The notes under the pieces: generated by a model | Told to the model about the DNA's origin: nothing | Seen by the model: the letters and a program-made list of their open reading frames with translations, nothing else | The model's database searches: none | Shown here: positions 1 to 10,549 of the stretch, piece by piece | How the letters are laid out: the number at the start of each line of letters is the position of its first letter | How positions within the stretch are numbered: position 1 is the stretch's first letter | Origin: Galeopsis tetrahit | Taxonomy: Eukaryota > Streptophyta > Magnoliopsida > Lamiales > Lamiaceae | Direction: 5' to 3' | Length of the DNA stretch: 64,000 nt | Assembly (NCBI GenBank): GCA_963675135.1 | Contig: OY776124.1 | Span: 1,533,001-1,597,000 of the forward strand | Position numbers and translations under genes: made by a program

Positions 1-658
1 TGGCCATAAAATCAATTGTGTCGAGACGGTTTTTGAATTTGAGGCCTCGGGTGCGGATTTTTTGACGTCGTCGCCCATAGCCAAATTGCGCGCACGCTTG
101 TGCGCCGTTTTTACAAAGTTTTCAGATTGCCTCTCGGGTTTGCATTTCTAGCTAAAAAATTGGTCATAGAATCAATTGTGTCGAGACGCTTTTTGAATTT
201 GGGGCCTCGGGTGCGGAGTTTTTGACGTCGTCGCCCATAGCCAAATTGCGCGCACGCTTGTGCGCCGTGTTTACAAAGTTTTTAGATTGCCTCTCGGGTT
301 TGCATGTCTAGCTGAATTGGCCATAGAATTAATTTTGTCGAGACGGTTTTTGAATTTGAGGCCTCGGGTGCGGAGTTTTTGACGTCGTCGCCCATCGCCA
401 AATTGCGCGCACGCTTGTGCGCCGTTTTTACAAAGTTTTCAGATTGCCTCTCGGGTTTGCATTTCTAGCTAAAATTGGTCATAGAATCAATTGTGTCGAG
501 ACGGTTTTTGAATTTGAGGCCTCGGGTGCGGAGTTTTTGACGTCGTCAGCCATAGCCAAAATTGCGCGCACGCTTGTGCGCCGTTTTTACAAAGTTTTCA
601 GATTGCCTCTCGGGTTTGCATTTCTATCTGAATTGGCCATAGAATCAATTGTGTCGAG

Positions 659-722
659 TTTTCAGATTGCCTCTCGGGTTTGCATTTCTATCTGAATTGG
701 CCATAGAATCAATTGTGTCGAG
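659..722. repeat. 64-bp intra-monomer tandem duplication, copy 1
   Basis: The segment from TTTTCAGATTGCC to TTGTGTCGAG (595-658) is immediately repeated at 659-722. The novel joint is GTCGAG|TTTTCAG. Both parental ends finish in AG (CAAAG|TTTTC and GTCGAG|ACGG), a 2-bp microhomology. The host monomer also has CGTCAGCC and an extra A (CCAAAATTG), so the duplication travels with a recognisable neighbour. Confidence 0.9.
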
Positions 723-2296
723 ACGGTTTTTGAATTTGAGGCCTCGGGTGCGGAGTTTTTGACGTCGTCGCCCATAGCCAAACTTGCGCGCTTGGTTGTG
801 TGCCATTTTTACAAAGTTTTCAGATTGTCTCCCAAGTTTGCATCCCTCACTGAATTGGCCATAAAATCAATTGTGTCGAGACGGTATTTGAATTTGAGGC
901 CTCGGGTGCGGATTTTTTGACGTCGTCGCCCATAGCCAAATTGCGCGCACGCTTGTGCGCCGTTTTTACAAAGTTTTCAGATTGCCTCTCGGGTTTGCAT
1001 TTCTAGCTGAATTGGCCATAGAATCAATTGTGTCGAGACGGTTTTTGAATTTGAGGCCTCGGGTGCGGAGTTTTTGACGTCATCGCCCATAGCCAAATTG
1101 CGCGCACGCTTGTGCGCCGTTTTTACAAAGTTTTCAGATTGCCTCTCGGGTTTGCATCCCTAGCTGAATTGGCCATAGAATTAATTTTGTCAAGATGGTT
1201 TTTGAATTTGACGCCTCGGGTGCGGAGTTTTTGACGTCGTCGCCCATCGCCAAATTGCGCGCACGCTTGTGCGCCGTTTTTACAAAGTTTTCAGATTGCC
1301 TCTCGGGTTTGCATTTCTAGCTAAAATTGGTCATAGAATCAATTGTGTCGAGACGGTTTTTGAATTTGAGGCCTCGGGTGCGGAGTTTTTTACGTCGTCG
1401 CCCATAGCCAAATTGCGCGCACGCTTGTGCGCCGTTTTTACAAAGTTTTCAGATTGCCTCTCGGGTTTGCATTTCAATCTGAATTGGCCATAGAATCAAT
1501 TGTGTCGAGACGGTTTTTGAATTTGAGGCCTCGGGTGCGGAGTTTTTGACGTCGTCGCCCATCGCCAAATTGCGTGCACGCTTGTGCGCCGTTTTTACAA
1601 AGTTTTCAGATTGCCTCTCGGGTTTGCATTACTAGCTAAAATTGGTCATAGAATCAATTGTGTCGAGACGGTTTTTGAATTTGAGGCCTCGGGTGCGGAG
1701 TTTTTGACGTCGTCGCCCATAGCCAAATTGCGCGCACGCTTGTGCGCCGGTTTTACAAAGTTTTCAGATTGCCTCTCGGGTTTGCATTTCTATCTGAATT
1801 GGCCATATAATCAATTGTGTCGAGACGGTTTTTGAATTTGAGGCCTCGGGTGCGGAGTTTTTGACGTTGTCGCCCATAGCCAAACTTGCGCGCTTGGTTG
1901 TGTGCCATTTTTACAAAGTTTTCAGATTGCCTCCCAAGTTTGCATCCCTCACTGAATTGGCCATAAAATCAATTGTGTCGAGACGGTTTTTGAATTTGAG
2001 GCCTCGGGTGCGGATTTTTTGACGTCGTCGCCCATAGCCAAATTGCGCGCACGCTTGTGCGCCGTTTTTACAAAGTTTTCAGATTGCCTCTCGGGTTTGC
2101 ATTTCTAGCTAAAATTGGTCATAGAATCAATTGTGTCGAGACGCTTTTTGAATTTGAGGCCTCGGGTGCGGAGTTTTTGACGTCGTCGCCCATAGCCAAA
2201 TTGCGCGCACGCTTGTGCGCCGTTTTTACAAAGTTTTCAGATTGCCTCTCGGGTTTGCATTTCTAGCTGAATTGGCCATATAATTAATTTTGTCGA

Positions 2297-2454
2297 GACG
2301 GTTTTTGAATTTGAGGCCTCGGGTGCGGAGTTTTTGACGTCGTCGCCCATCGCCAAATTGCGCGCACGCTTGTGCGCCGTTTTTACAAAGTTTTCAGATT
2401 GCCTCTCGGGTTTGCATTTCTAGCTAAAATTGGTCATAGAATCAATTGTGTCGA
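2297..2454. repeat. Representative 158-bp monomer (TAAAATTGGTC form)
   Basis: This is the partner of the 157-bp form. It has CCATCGCC instead of CCATAGCC and CTAAAATTGGTCATAG instead of CTGAATTGGCCATAG, which adds one base. It typically follows a junction reading GAATTAATTTTG rather than GAATCAATTGTG. The alternating 157+158 arrangement gives the common 315-bp spacing. A third, rarer form has CTAAATTGGCC (156 bp) and is concentrated to the right of 24 kb. Confidence 0.9.
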
Positions 2455-2611
2455 GACGGTTTTTGAATTTGAGGCCTCGGGTGCGGAGTTTTTGACGTCG
2501 TCGCCCATAGCCAAATTGCGCGCACGCTTGTGCGCCGTTTTTACAAAGTTTTCAGATTGCCTCTCGGGTTTGCATTTCTATCTGAATTGGCCATAGAATC
2601 AATTGTGTCGA
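2455..2611. repeat. Representative 157-bp monomer (TGAATTGGCC form)
   Basis: This is a typical 157-bp copy, delimited from one GACGG to the next. It contains CCATAGCC, the GCGCAC/GTGCGC inverted repeat, CCTCTCGGG and the diagnostic CTGAATTGGCCATAG. The array consensus has about 29 A, 34 C, 42 G and 52 T (48% GC) and 13 CpG by hand count. Palindromic sites AGGCCT, GACGTC, GCGCGC, TGGCCA and CAATTG occur about once per copy, so StuI, AatII, BssHII, BalI or MfeI should give a ladder on genomic DNA. It often alternates with the 158-bp form. Confidence 0.93.
2520..2535. repeat. Inverted repeat GCGCAC-GCTT-GTGCGC (one example)
   Basis: Most monomers carry a perfect 6-bp inverted repeat with a 4-nt spacer, able to form a small hairpin or cruciform, or to serve as a dyad protein-binding site. 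The inner GCAC/GTGC is kept in most copies. Class N changes only the spacer, to GGTT. Class P, copies with GTGCACCG and copies with GCGTGCAC lose outer pairs. A few copies alter the core (CGCGTACGC near 9.61, 13.76 and 19.34 kb). Class S loses the stem. No function is shown by the sequence. Confidence 0.7.
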
Positions 2612-2769
2612 GACGGTTTTTGAATTTGAGGCCTCGGGTGCGGAGTTTTTGACGTCGTCGCCCATAGCCAAACTTGCGCGCTTGGTTGTGTGCCATTTTT
2701 ACAAACTTTTCAGATTGCCTCCCAAGTTTGCATCCCTCACTGAATTGGCCATAAAATCAATTGTGTCGA
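2612..2769. repeat. Representative diverged monomer, class S
   Basis: Class S is the most diverged monomer. It reads CAAACTTGCGCGCTTGGTTG where others read CAAATTGCGCGCACGCTTG, then GTGTGCCATTT, CCTCCCAAG and CATCCCTCACTG, and it ends in CCATAAAATC. It is 158 bp because of one inserted C. The inverted-repeat stem is lost. Its successor nearly always has GCGGATTTTTT instead of GCGGAGTTTTT, so S and its right neighbour form a fixed pair. Two subtypes exist, with ACGTTGTCG or ACGTCGTCG. Confidence 0.92.
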
Positions 2770-3119
2770 GACGGTTTTTGAATTTGAGGCCTCGGGTCCG
2801 GATTTTTTGACGTCGTCACCCATAGCCAAATTGCGTGCACGCTTGTGCGCCGTTTTTACAAAGTTTTCAGATTGCCTCTCGGATTTGCATTTCTAGCTAA
2901 AATTGGTCATAGAATCAATTGTGTCGAGACGGTTTTTGAATTTGAGGCCTCGGGTGCGGAGTTTTTTACGTCGTCGCCCATAGCCAAATTGCGCGCACGC
3001 TTGTGCGCCGTTTTTACAAAGTTTTCAGATTGCCTCTCGGGTTTGCATTTCTATCTGAATTGGCCATAGAATCAATTGTGTCGAGACGGTTTTTGAATTT
3101 GAGGCCTCGGGTGCGGAGT

Positions 3120-5350
3120 TTTTGACGTCGTCGCCCATCGCCAAATTGCGTGCACGCTTGTGCGCCGTTTTTACAAAGTTTTCAGATTGCCTCTCGGGTT
3201 TGCATTACTAGCTAAAATTGGTCATAGAATCAATTGTGTCGAGACGGTTTTTGAATTTGAGGCCTCGGGTGCGGAGTTTTTGACGTCGTCGCCCATAGCC
3301 AAATTGCGCGCACGCTTGTGCGCCGGTTTTACAAAGTTTTCAGATTGCCTCTCGGGTTTGCATTTCTATCTGAATTGGCCATATAATCAATTGTGTCGAG
3401 ACGGTTTTTGAATTTGAGGCCTCGGGTGCGGAGTTTTTGACGTTGTCGCCCATAGCCAAACTTGCGCGCTTGGTTGTGTGCCATTTTTACAAAGTTTTCA
3501 GATTGCCTCCCAAGTTTGCATCCCTCACTGAATTGGCCATAAAATCAATTGTGTCGAGACGGTTTTTGAATTTGACGCCTCGGGTGCGGATTTTTTGACG
3601 TCGTCGCCCATAGCCAAATTGCGCGCACGCTTGTGCGCCGTTTTTACAAAGTTTTCAGATTGCCTCTCGGGTTTGCATTTCTAGCTAAAATTGGTCATAG
3701 AATCAATTGTGTCGAGACGCTTTTTGAATTTGAGGCCTCGGGTGCGGAGTTTTTGACGTCGTCGCCCATAGCCAAATTGCGCGCACGCTTGTGCGCCGTT
3801 TTTACAAAGTTTTCAGATTGCCTCTCGGGTTTGCATTTCTAGCTGAATTGGCCATAGAATTAATTTTGTCGAGACGGTTTTTGAATTTGAGGCCTCGGGT
3901 GCAGAGTTTTTGACGTCGTCGCCCATCGCCAAATTGCGCGCACGCTTGTGCGCCGTTTTTACAAAGTTTTCAGATTGCCTCTCGGGTTTGCATTTCTAGC
4001 TAAAATTGGTCATAGAATCAATTGTGTCGAGACAGTTTTTGAATTTGAGGCCTCGGGTGCGGAGTTTTTGACGTCGTCGCCCATAGCCAAATTGCGCGCA
4101 CGCTTGTGCGCCGTTTTTACAAAGTTTTCAGATTGCCTCTCGGGTTTGCATTTCTATCTGAATTGGCCATAGAATCAATTGTGTCGAGACGGTTTTTGAA
4201 TTTGAGGCCTCGGGTGCGGAGTTTTTGACGTCGTCGCCCATCGCCAAATTGCGCGCACGCTTGTGCGCCGTTTTTACAAAGTTTTCAGATTGCCTCTCGG
4301 GTTTGCATTTCTATCTGAATTGGCCATATAATCAATTGTGTCGAGACGGTTTTTGAATTTGAGGCCTCGGGTGCGGAGTTTTTGACGTTGTCGCCCATAG
4401 CCAAACTTGCGCGCTTGGTTGTGTGCCATTTTTACAAAGTTTTCAGATTGCCTCCCAAGTTTGCATCCCTCACTGAATTGGCCATAAAATCAATTGTGTC
4501 GAGACGGTTTTTGAATTTGAGGCCTCGGGTGCGGAGTTTTTGACGTCGTCGCCCATCGCCAAATTGCGTGCACGCTTGTGCGCCGTTTTTACAAAGTTTT
4601 CAGATTGCCTCTCGGGTTTGCATTACTAGCTAAAATTGGTCATAGAATCAATTGTGTCGAGACGGTTTTTGAATTTGAGGCCTCGGGTGCGGAGTTTTTG
4701 ACGTCGTCGCCCATAGCCAAATTGCGCGCACGCTTGTGCGCCGGTTTTACAAAGTTTTCAGATTGCCTCTCGGGTTTGCATTTCTATCTGAATTGGCCAT
4801 ATAATCAATTGTGTCGAGACGGTTTTTGAATTTGAGGCCTCGGGTGCGGAGTTTTTGACGTTGTCGCCCATAGCCAAACTTGCGCGCTTGGTTGTGTGCC
4901 ATTTTTACAAAGTTTTCAGATTGCCTCCCAAGTTTGCATCCCTCACTGAATTGGCCATAAAATCAATTGTGTCGAGACGGTTTTTGAATTTGACGCCTCG
5001 GGTGCGGATTTTTTGACGTCGTCGCCCATAGCCAAATTGCGCGCACGCTTGTGCGCCGTTTTTACAAAGTTTTCAGATTGCCTCTCGGGTTTGCATTTCT
5101 AGCTAAAATTGGTCATAGAATCAATTGTGTCGAGACGCTTTTTGAATTTGAGGCCTCGGGTGCGGAGTTTTTGACGTCGTCGCCCATAGCCAAATTGCGC
5201 GCACGCTTGTGCGCCGTTTTTACAAAGTTTTCAGATTGCCTCTCGGGTTTGCATTTCTAGCTGAATTGGCCATAGAATTAATTTTGTCGAGACGGTTTTT
5301 GAATTTGAGGCCTCGGGTGCGGAGTTTTTGACGTCGTCGCCCATCGTCAA
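3120..5350. repeat. 1,418-bp tandem duplication (9 monomers)
   Basis: About 3.12-3.93 kb (GCGTGCAC monomer, GGTTTTAC monomer, S, GACGCCTCGGG with GGATTTTTT, GACGCTTTTTG) recurs at about 4.54-5.35 kb. The left junction is visible. S normally precedes a GCGGATTTTTT monomer, but the S at 4406 is followed by GCGGAGTTTTT with CCATCGCC. The join therefore falls between about 4,489 and 4,535. The right end meets a class N monomer at 5.35 kb. Confidence 0.78.
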
Positions 5351-5399
5351 ATTTCGCGCACGGTTGTGCGCTGTTTTTACAAAGTTTTCAGATTGCCTC

Positions 5400-8300
5400 T
5401 CGGGTTTGCATTACTAGCTGAATTGGCCATAGAATCAATTGTGTCGAGACGGTTTTTGAATATGAGGCCTCGGGTGCGGAGTTTTTGACGTCGTCGCCCA
5501 CAGCCAAATTGCGCGCACGCTTGTGCACCGTTTTTACAAAGTTTTCAAATTGCCTCTCGGGTTTGCATTTCTAGCTAAAATTGGTCATAGAATCAATTGT
5601 GTCGAGACGGTTGTTGAATTTGAGACCTCGGGTGTGGAGTTTTTGACGTCGTCGCCCATAGCCAAATTGCGCGCACGCTTGTGCGCCGTTTTTACAAAGT
5701 TTTCAGATTGCCTCTCGGTTTTGAATTTCCCACTGAATTGGCCATAGAATCAATTGTGTCGAGACGGTTTTTGAATTTGAGGCCTCGGGTGCGGAGTTTT
5801 TGACGTCGTCGCCCATAGCCAAATTGCGCGCACGCTTGTGCGCCATTTTTACAAAGTTTTCAGATTGCCTCCCGGGTTTGCATTTCTAGCTGAATTGGCC
5901 ATAGAATTAATTTTGTCGAGACGGTTTTTGAATTTGAGGCCTCGGGTGCGGAGTTTTTGACGTCGTCGCCCATCGCCAAATTGCGCGCACGCTTGTGCGC
6001 CGTTTTTACAAAGTTTTCAGACTGCCTCTCGGGTTTGCATTTCTAGCTAAAATTGGTCATAGAATCAATTGTGTCGAGACGGTTTTTGAATTTGAGGCCT
6101 CGGGTGCGGAGTTTTTGACGTCGTCGCCCATAGCCAAATTGCGCGCACGCTTGTGCGCCGTTTTTACAAAGTTTTCAGATTGCCTCTCGGTTTGCATTTC
6201 TAGCTGAATTGGCCATAGAATTAATTTTGTCGAGACGGTTTTTGAATTTGAGGCCTCGGGTGCGGAGTTTTTGACGTCGTCGCCCATCGCCAAATTGCGC
6301 GCACGCTTGTGCGCCGTTTTTACAAAGTTTTCAGATTGCCTCTCGGGTTTGCATTTCTAGCTAAAATTGGTCATAGAATCAATTGTGTCGAGACGGGTTT
6401 TGAATTTGAGGCCTCGGGTGCGGAGTTTTTGACGTCGTCGCCCATAGCCAAATTGCGCGCACGCTTGTGCGCCGTTTTTACAAAGTTTTCAGATTGCCTC
6501 TCGGGTTTGCATTTCTATCTGAATTGGCCATAGAATCAATTGTGTCGAGACGGTTTTTGAATTTGAGGCCTCGGGTGCGGAGTTTTTGACGTCGTCGCCC
6601 ATAGCCAAACTTGCGCGCTTGGTTGTGTGCCATTTTTACAAAGTTTTCAGATTACCTCCCAAGTTTGCATCCCTCACTGAATTGGCCATAAAATCAATTG
6701 TGTCGAGACGGTTTTTTAATTTGAGGCCTCGGGTGCGGATTTTTTGACGTCGTCGCCCATAGCCAAATTGCGCGCACGCTTGTGCGCCGTTTTTACAAAG
6801 TTTTCAGATTGCCTCTCGGGTTTGCATTTCTAGCTGAATTGGCCATAGAATCAATTGTGTCGAGACGGTTTTTGAGTTTGAGGCCTCGGGTGCGGAGTTT
6901 TTGACGTCATCGCCCATAGCCAAATTGCGCGCACGCTTGTGCGCCGTTTTTACAAAGTTTTCAGATTGCCTCTCGGGTTTGCATTCCTAGTTGAATTGGC
7001 CATAGAATTAATTTTGTCAAGATGGTTTTTGAATTTGACGCCTCGGGTGCGGAGTTTTTGACATCGTCGCCCATCGCCAAATTGCGCGCACGCTTGTGCG
7101 CCGTTTTTACAAAGTTTTCAGATTGCCTCTCGGGTTTGCATTTCTAGCTAAAATTGGTCATAGAATCAATTGTGTCGAGACAGTTTTTGAATTTGAGGCC
7201 TCGGGTGCGGAGTTTTTTACATCGTCGCCCATAGCCAAATTGCGCGCACGCTTGTGCGCCGTTTTTACAAAGTTTTCAGATTGCCTCTCGGGTTTGCATT
7301 TCTATCTGAATTGGCCATAGAATCAATTGTTTCGAGACGGTTTTTGAATTTGAGGCCTCGGGTGCGGAGTTTTTGACGTCGTCGCCCATCGCCAAATTGC
7401 GCGCACGCTTGTGCGCCGTTTTTACAAAGTTTTCAGATTGCCTCTCGGGTTTGCATTACTAGCTGAATTGGCCATAGAATCAATTGTGTCGAGACGGTTT
7501 TTGAATTTGAGGCCTCGGGTGCGGAGTTTTTGACGTCGTCGCCCACAGCCAAATTGCGCGCACGCTTGTGCACCGTTTTTACAAAGTTTTCAAATTGCCT
7601 CTCGGGTTTGCATTTCTAGCTAAAATTGGTCATAGAATCAATTGTGTCGAGACGGTTGTTGAATTTGAGACCTCGGGTGTGGAGTTTTTGACGTCGTCGC
7701 CCATAGCCAAATTGCGCGCACGCTTGTGCGCCGTTTTTACAAAGTTTTCAGATTGCCTCTCGGTTTTGAATTTCCCACTGAATTGGCCATAGAATCAATT
7801 GTGTCGAGACGGTTTTTGAATTTGAGGCCTCGGGTGCGGAGTTTTTGACGTCGTCGCCCATAGCCAAATTGCGCGCACGCTTGTGCGCCATTTTTACAAA
7901 GTTTTCAGATTGCCTCCCGGGTTTGCATTTCTAGCTGAATTGGCCATAGAATTAATTTTGTCGAGACGGTTTTTGAATTTGAGGCCTCGGGTGCGGAGTT
8001 TTTGACGTCGTCGCCCATCGCCAAATTGCGCGCACGCTTGTGCGCCGTTTTTACAAAGTTTTCAGACTGCCTCTCGGGTTTGCATTTCTAGCTAAAATTG
8101 GTTATAGAATCAATTGTGTCGAGACGGTTTTTGAATTTGAGGCCTCGGGTGCGGAGTTTTTGACGTCGTCGCCCATAGCCAAATTGCGCGCACGCTTGTG
8201 CGCCGTTTTTACAAAGTTTTCAGATTGCCTCTCGGTTTGCATTTCTAGCTGAATTGGCCATAGAATTAATTTTGTCGAGACGGTTTTTGAATTTGAGGCC

Positions 8301-9480
8301 TCGGGTGCGGAGTTTTTGACGTCGTCGCCCATCGCCAAATTGCGCGCACGCTTGTGCGCCGTTTTTACAAAGTTTTCAGATTGCCTCTCGGGTTTGCATT
8401 TCTAGCTAAAATTGGTCATAGAATCAATTGTGTCGAGACGGGTTTTGAATTTGAGGCCTCGGGTGCGGAGTTTTTGACGTCGTCGCCCATAGCCAAATTG
8501 CGCGCACGCTTGTGCGCCGTTTTTACAAAGTTTTCAGATTGCCTCTCGGGTTTGCATTTCTATCTGAATTGGCCATAGAATCAATTGTGTCGAGACGGTT
8601 TTTGAATTTGAGGCCTCGGGTGCGGAGTTTTTGACGTCGTCGCCCATAGCCAAACTTGCGCGCTTGGTTGTGTGCCATTTTTACAAAGTTTTCAGATTAC
8701 CTCCCAAGTTTGCATCCCTCACTGAATTGGCCATAAAATCAATTGTGTCGAGACGGTTTTTGAATTTGAGGCCTCGGGTGCGGATTTTTTGACGTCGTCG
8801 CCCATAGCCAAATTGCGCGCACGCTTGTGCGCCGTTTTTACAAAGTTTTCAGATTGCCTCTCGGGTTTGCATTTCTAGCTGAATTGGCCATAGAATCAAT
8901 TGTGTCGAGACGGTTTTTGAGTTTGAGGCCTCGGGTGCGGAGTTTTTGACGTCATCGCCCATAGCCAAATTGCGCGCACGCTTGTGCGCCGTTTTTACAA
9001 AGTTTTCAGATTGCCTCTCGGGTTTGCATTCCTAGCTGAATTGGCCATAGAATTAATTTTGTCAAGATGGTTTTTGAATTTGACGCCTCGGGTGCGGAGT
9101 TTTTGACATCGTCGCCCATCGCCAAATTGCGCGCACGCTTGTGCGCCGTTTTTACAAAGTTTTCAGATTGCCTCTCGGGTTTGCATTTCTAGCTAAAATT
9201 GGTCATAGAATCAATTGTGTCGAGACAGTTTTTGAATTTGAGGCCTCGGGTGCGGAGTTTTTTACATCGTCGCCCATAGCCAAATTGCGCGCACGCTTGT
9301 GCGCCGTTTTTACAAAGTTTTCAGATTGCCTCTCGGGTTTGCATTTCTATCTGAATTGGCCATAGAATCAATTGTTTCGAGACGGTTTTTGAATTTGAGG
9401 CCTCGGGTGCGGAGTTTTTGACGTCGTCGCCCATCGCCAAATTGCGCGCACGCTTGTGCGCCGTTTTTACAAAGTTTTCA
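5400..9480. repeat. 2,045-bp tandem duplication (13 monomers)
   Basis: About 5.40-7.44 kb repeats at 7.445-9.48 kb. Both copies contain CCCACAGCC/GTGCACCG, GGTTGTTGAA with CGGTTTTGAATTTCCC, GTGCGCCATTTTT with CCTCCCGGG, CAGACTGCC, the 156-bp monomer, a GACGGGTTTTG monomer, S with GATTACCTCC, and a GACATCGTCG monomer. I saw only a few differences, at about 6.06/8.10 kb (TCATAG versus TTATAG), 6.71/8.75 kb and 6.99/9.04 kb. Identity by eye is therefore above 99%, so the event is recent. Confidence 0.85.
7418..7464. repeat. Crossover interval in chimeric monomer (2,045-bp duplication)
   Basis: The monomer at about 7.41 kb has a left half like the monomer at 9.46 kb (GTTTCGAGACGG, CCATCGCC, GTGCGCCG). 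Its right half is like class N at 5.37 kb (CATTACTAGCTGAATTGG, leading into CCCACAGCC). The switch lies between the C of GTGCGCCG and the G of CTGAATTGG. Confidence 0.75.
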
Positions 9481-10485
9481 GATTGCCTCTCGGGTTTGCA
9501 TTACTAGCTAAAATTGGTCATAGAATCAATTGTGTCGAGACGGTTTTTGAATTTGAGGCCTCGGGTGCGGAGTTTTTGACGTCGTCGCCCATAGCCAAAT
9601 TGCGCGTACGCTTGTGCGCCGTTTTTACAAAGTATTCAGATTGCCTCTCGGGTTTGCATTTCTATCTGAATTGGCCATATAATCAATTGTGTCGAGACGG
9701 TTTTTGAATTTGAGGCCTCGGGTGCGGAGTTTTTGACGTTGTCGCCCATAGCCAAACTTGCGCGCTTGGTTGTGTGCCATTTTTACAAAGTTTTCAGATT
9801 GCCTCCCAAGTTTGCATCCCTCACTGAATTGGCCATAAAATCAATTGTGTCGAGACGGTTTTTGAATTTGAGGCCTCGGGTGCGGATTTTTTGACGTCGT
9901 CGCCCATAGCCAAATTGCGCGCACGCTTGTGCGCCGTTTTTACAAAGTTTTCAGATTGCCTCTCGGGTTTGCATTTCTAGCTAAAATTGGTAATAGAATC
10001 AATTGTGTCGAGACGCTTTTTGAATTTGAGGCCTCGGGTGCGGAGTTTTTGACGTCGTCGCCCATAGCCAAATTGCGCGCACGCTTGTGCGCCGTGTTTA
10101 CAAAGTTTTTAGATTGCCTCTCGGGTTTGCATTTCTAGCTGAATTGGCCATAGAATTAATTTTGTCGAGACGGTTTTTGAATTTGAGGCCTCGGGTGCGG
10201 AGTTTTTGACGTCGTCGCCCATCGCCAAATTGCGCGCACGCTTGTGCGCCGTTTTTACAAAGTTTTCAGATTGCCTCTCGGGTTTGCATTTCTAGCTAAA
10301 ATTGGTCATAGAATCAATTGTGTCGAGACGGTTTTTGAATTTGAGGCCTCGGGTGCGGAGTTTTTGACGTCGTCAGCCATAGCCAAAATTGCGCGCACGC
10401 TTGTGCGCCGTTTTTACAAAGTTTTCAGATTGCCTCTCGGGTTTGCATTTCTATCTGAATTGGCCATAGAATCAATTGTGTCGAG

Positions 10486-10549
10486 TTTTCAGATTGCCTC
10501 TCGGGTTTGCATTTCTATCTGAATTGGCCATAGAATCAATTGTGTCGAG
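10486..10549. repeat. 64-bp intra-monomer tandem duplication, copy 2
   Basis: The joint GTCGAG|TTTTCAG and the CGTCAGCC/CCAAAATTG host monomer are the same as at 659. It lies in the first 4,158-bp unit, just before the S monomer at 10610. Confidence 0.9.

Larger units (their letters stand above)
1310..4240. repeat. 1,576-bp tandem duplication (10 monomers)
   Basis: Marker order from about 1.31 to 2.63 kb recurs 1,576 bp later. The order is a GTTTTTTACG monomer, a GCGTGCAC monomer with CATTACTAG, a GTGCGCCGGTTTTAC monomer with ATATAATC, S with ACGTTGTCG, a GCGGATTTTTT monomer, GACGCTTTTTG, and the GAATTAATTTTG pair. The copies differ at a few sites: TTTCAATCTG at about 1.47 kb versus TTTCTATCTG, ATAATTAATTTTG at about 2.28 kb versus AGAATTAATTTTG, and GAGGCC versus GACGCC near 2.0/3.57 kb. 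Left breakpoint lies in the monomer at about 1.27-1.31 kb. The copies diverge after about 4.2 kb, where S is missing. Confidence 0.82.

Noticed and set aside
417..695. Forward open frames of 69-93 codons recurring throughout
   Set aside because: Nearly all begin at the same in-repeat GTG (CTTGTGCGCC) and read the satellite in shifting frames until a stop. They recur with the monomer, have no ribosome-binding or promoter context, and differences between copies are indels that break the frame. They are repeat by-products.
1193..1320. Short ATG-initiated frames beginning in CAAGATGG before GACGCC monomers
   Set aside because: About 43 codons, wholly within one monomer. The ATG arises from a C-to-T change in GAGACGG/CAAGATGG. 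There is no sign of coding constraint.
2455..2611. Phased T-tracts giving strong intrinsic curvature
   Set aside because: Tract centres fall at about 8, 37, 61, 86, 96 and 116 in the monomer. Only some intervals approach multiples of 10.5 bp, so the case is too weak to assert without a curvature calculation.
6057..6293. Reverse-strand 78-codon open frames starting with ATG
   Set aside because: They appear only where a single-G deletion makes one monomer 156 bp, a multiple of three, so the same frame stays open across two copies. The translation is itself the repeat read twice.
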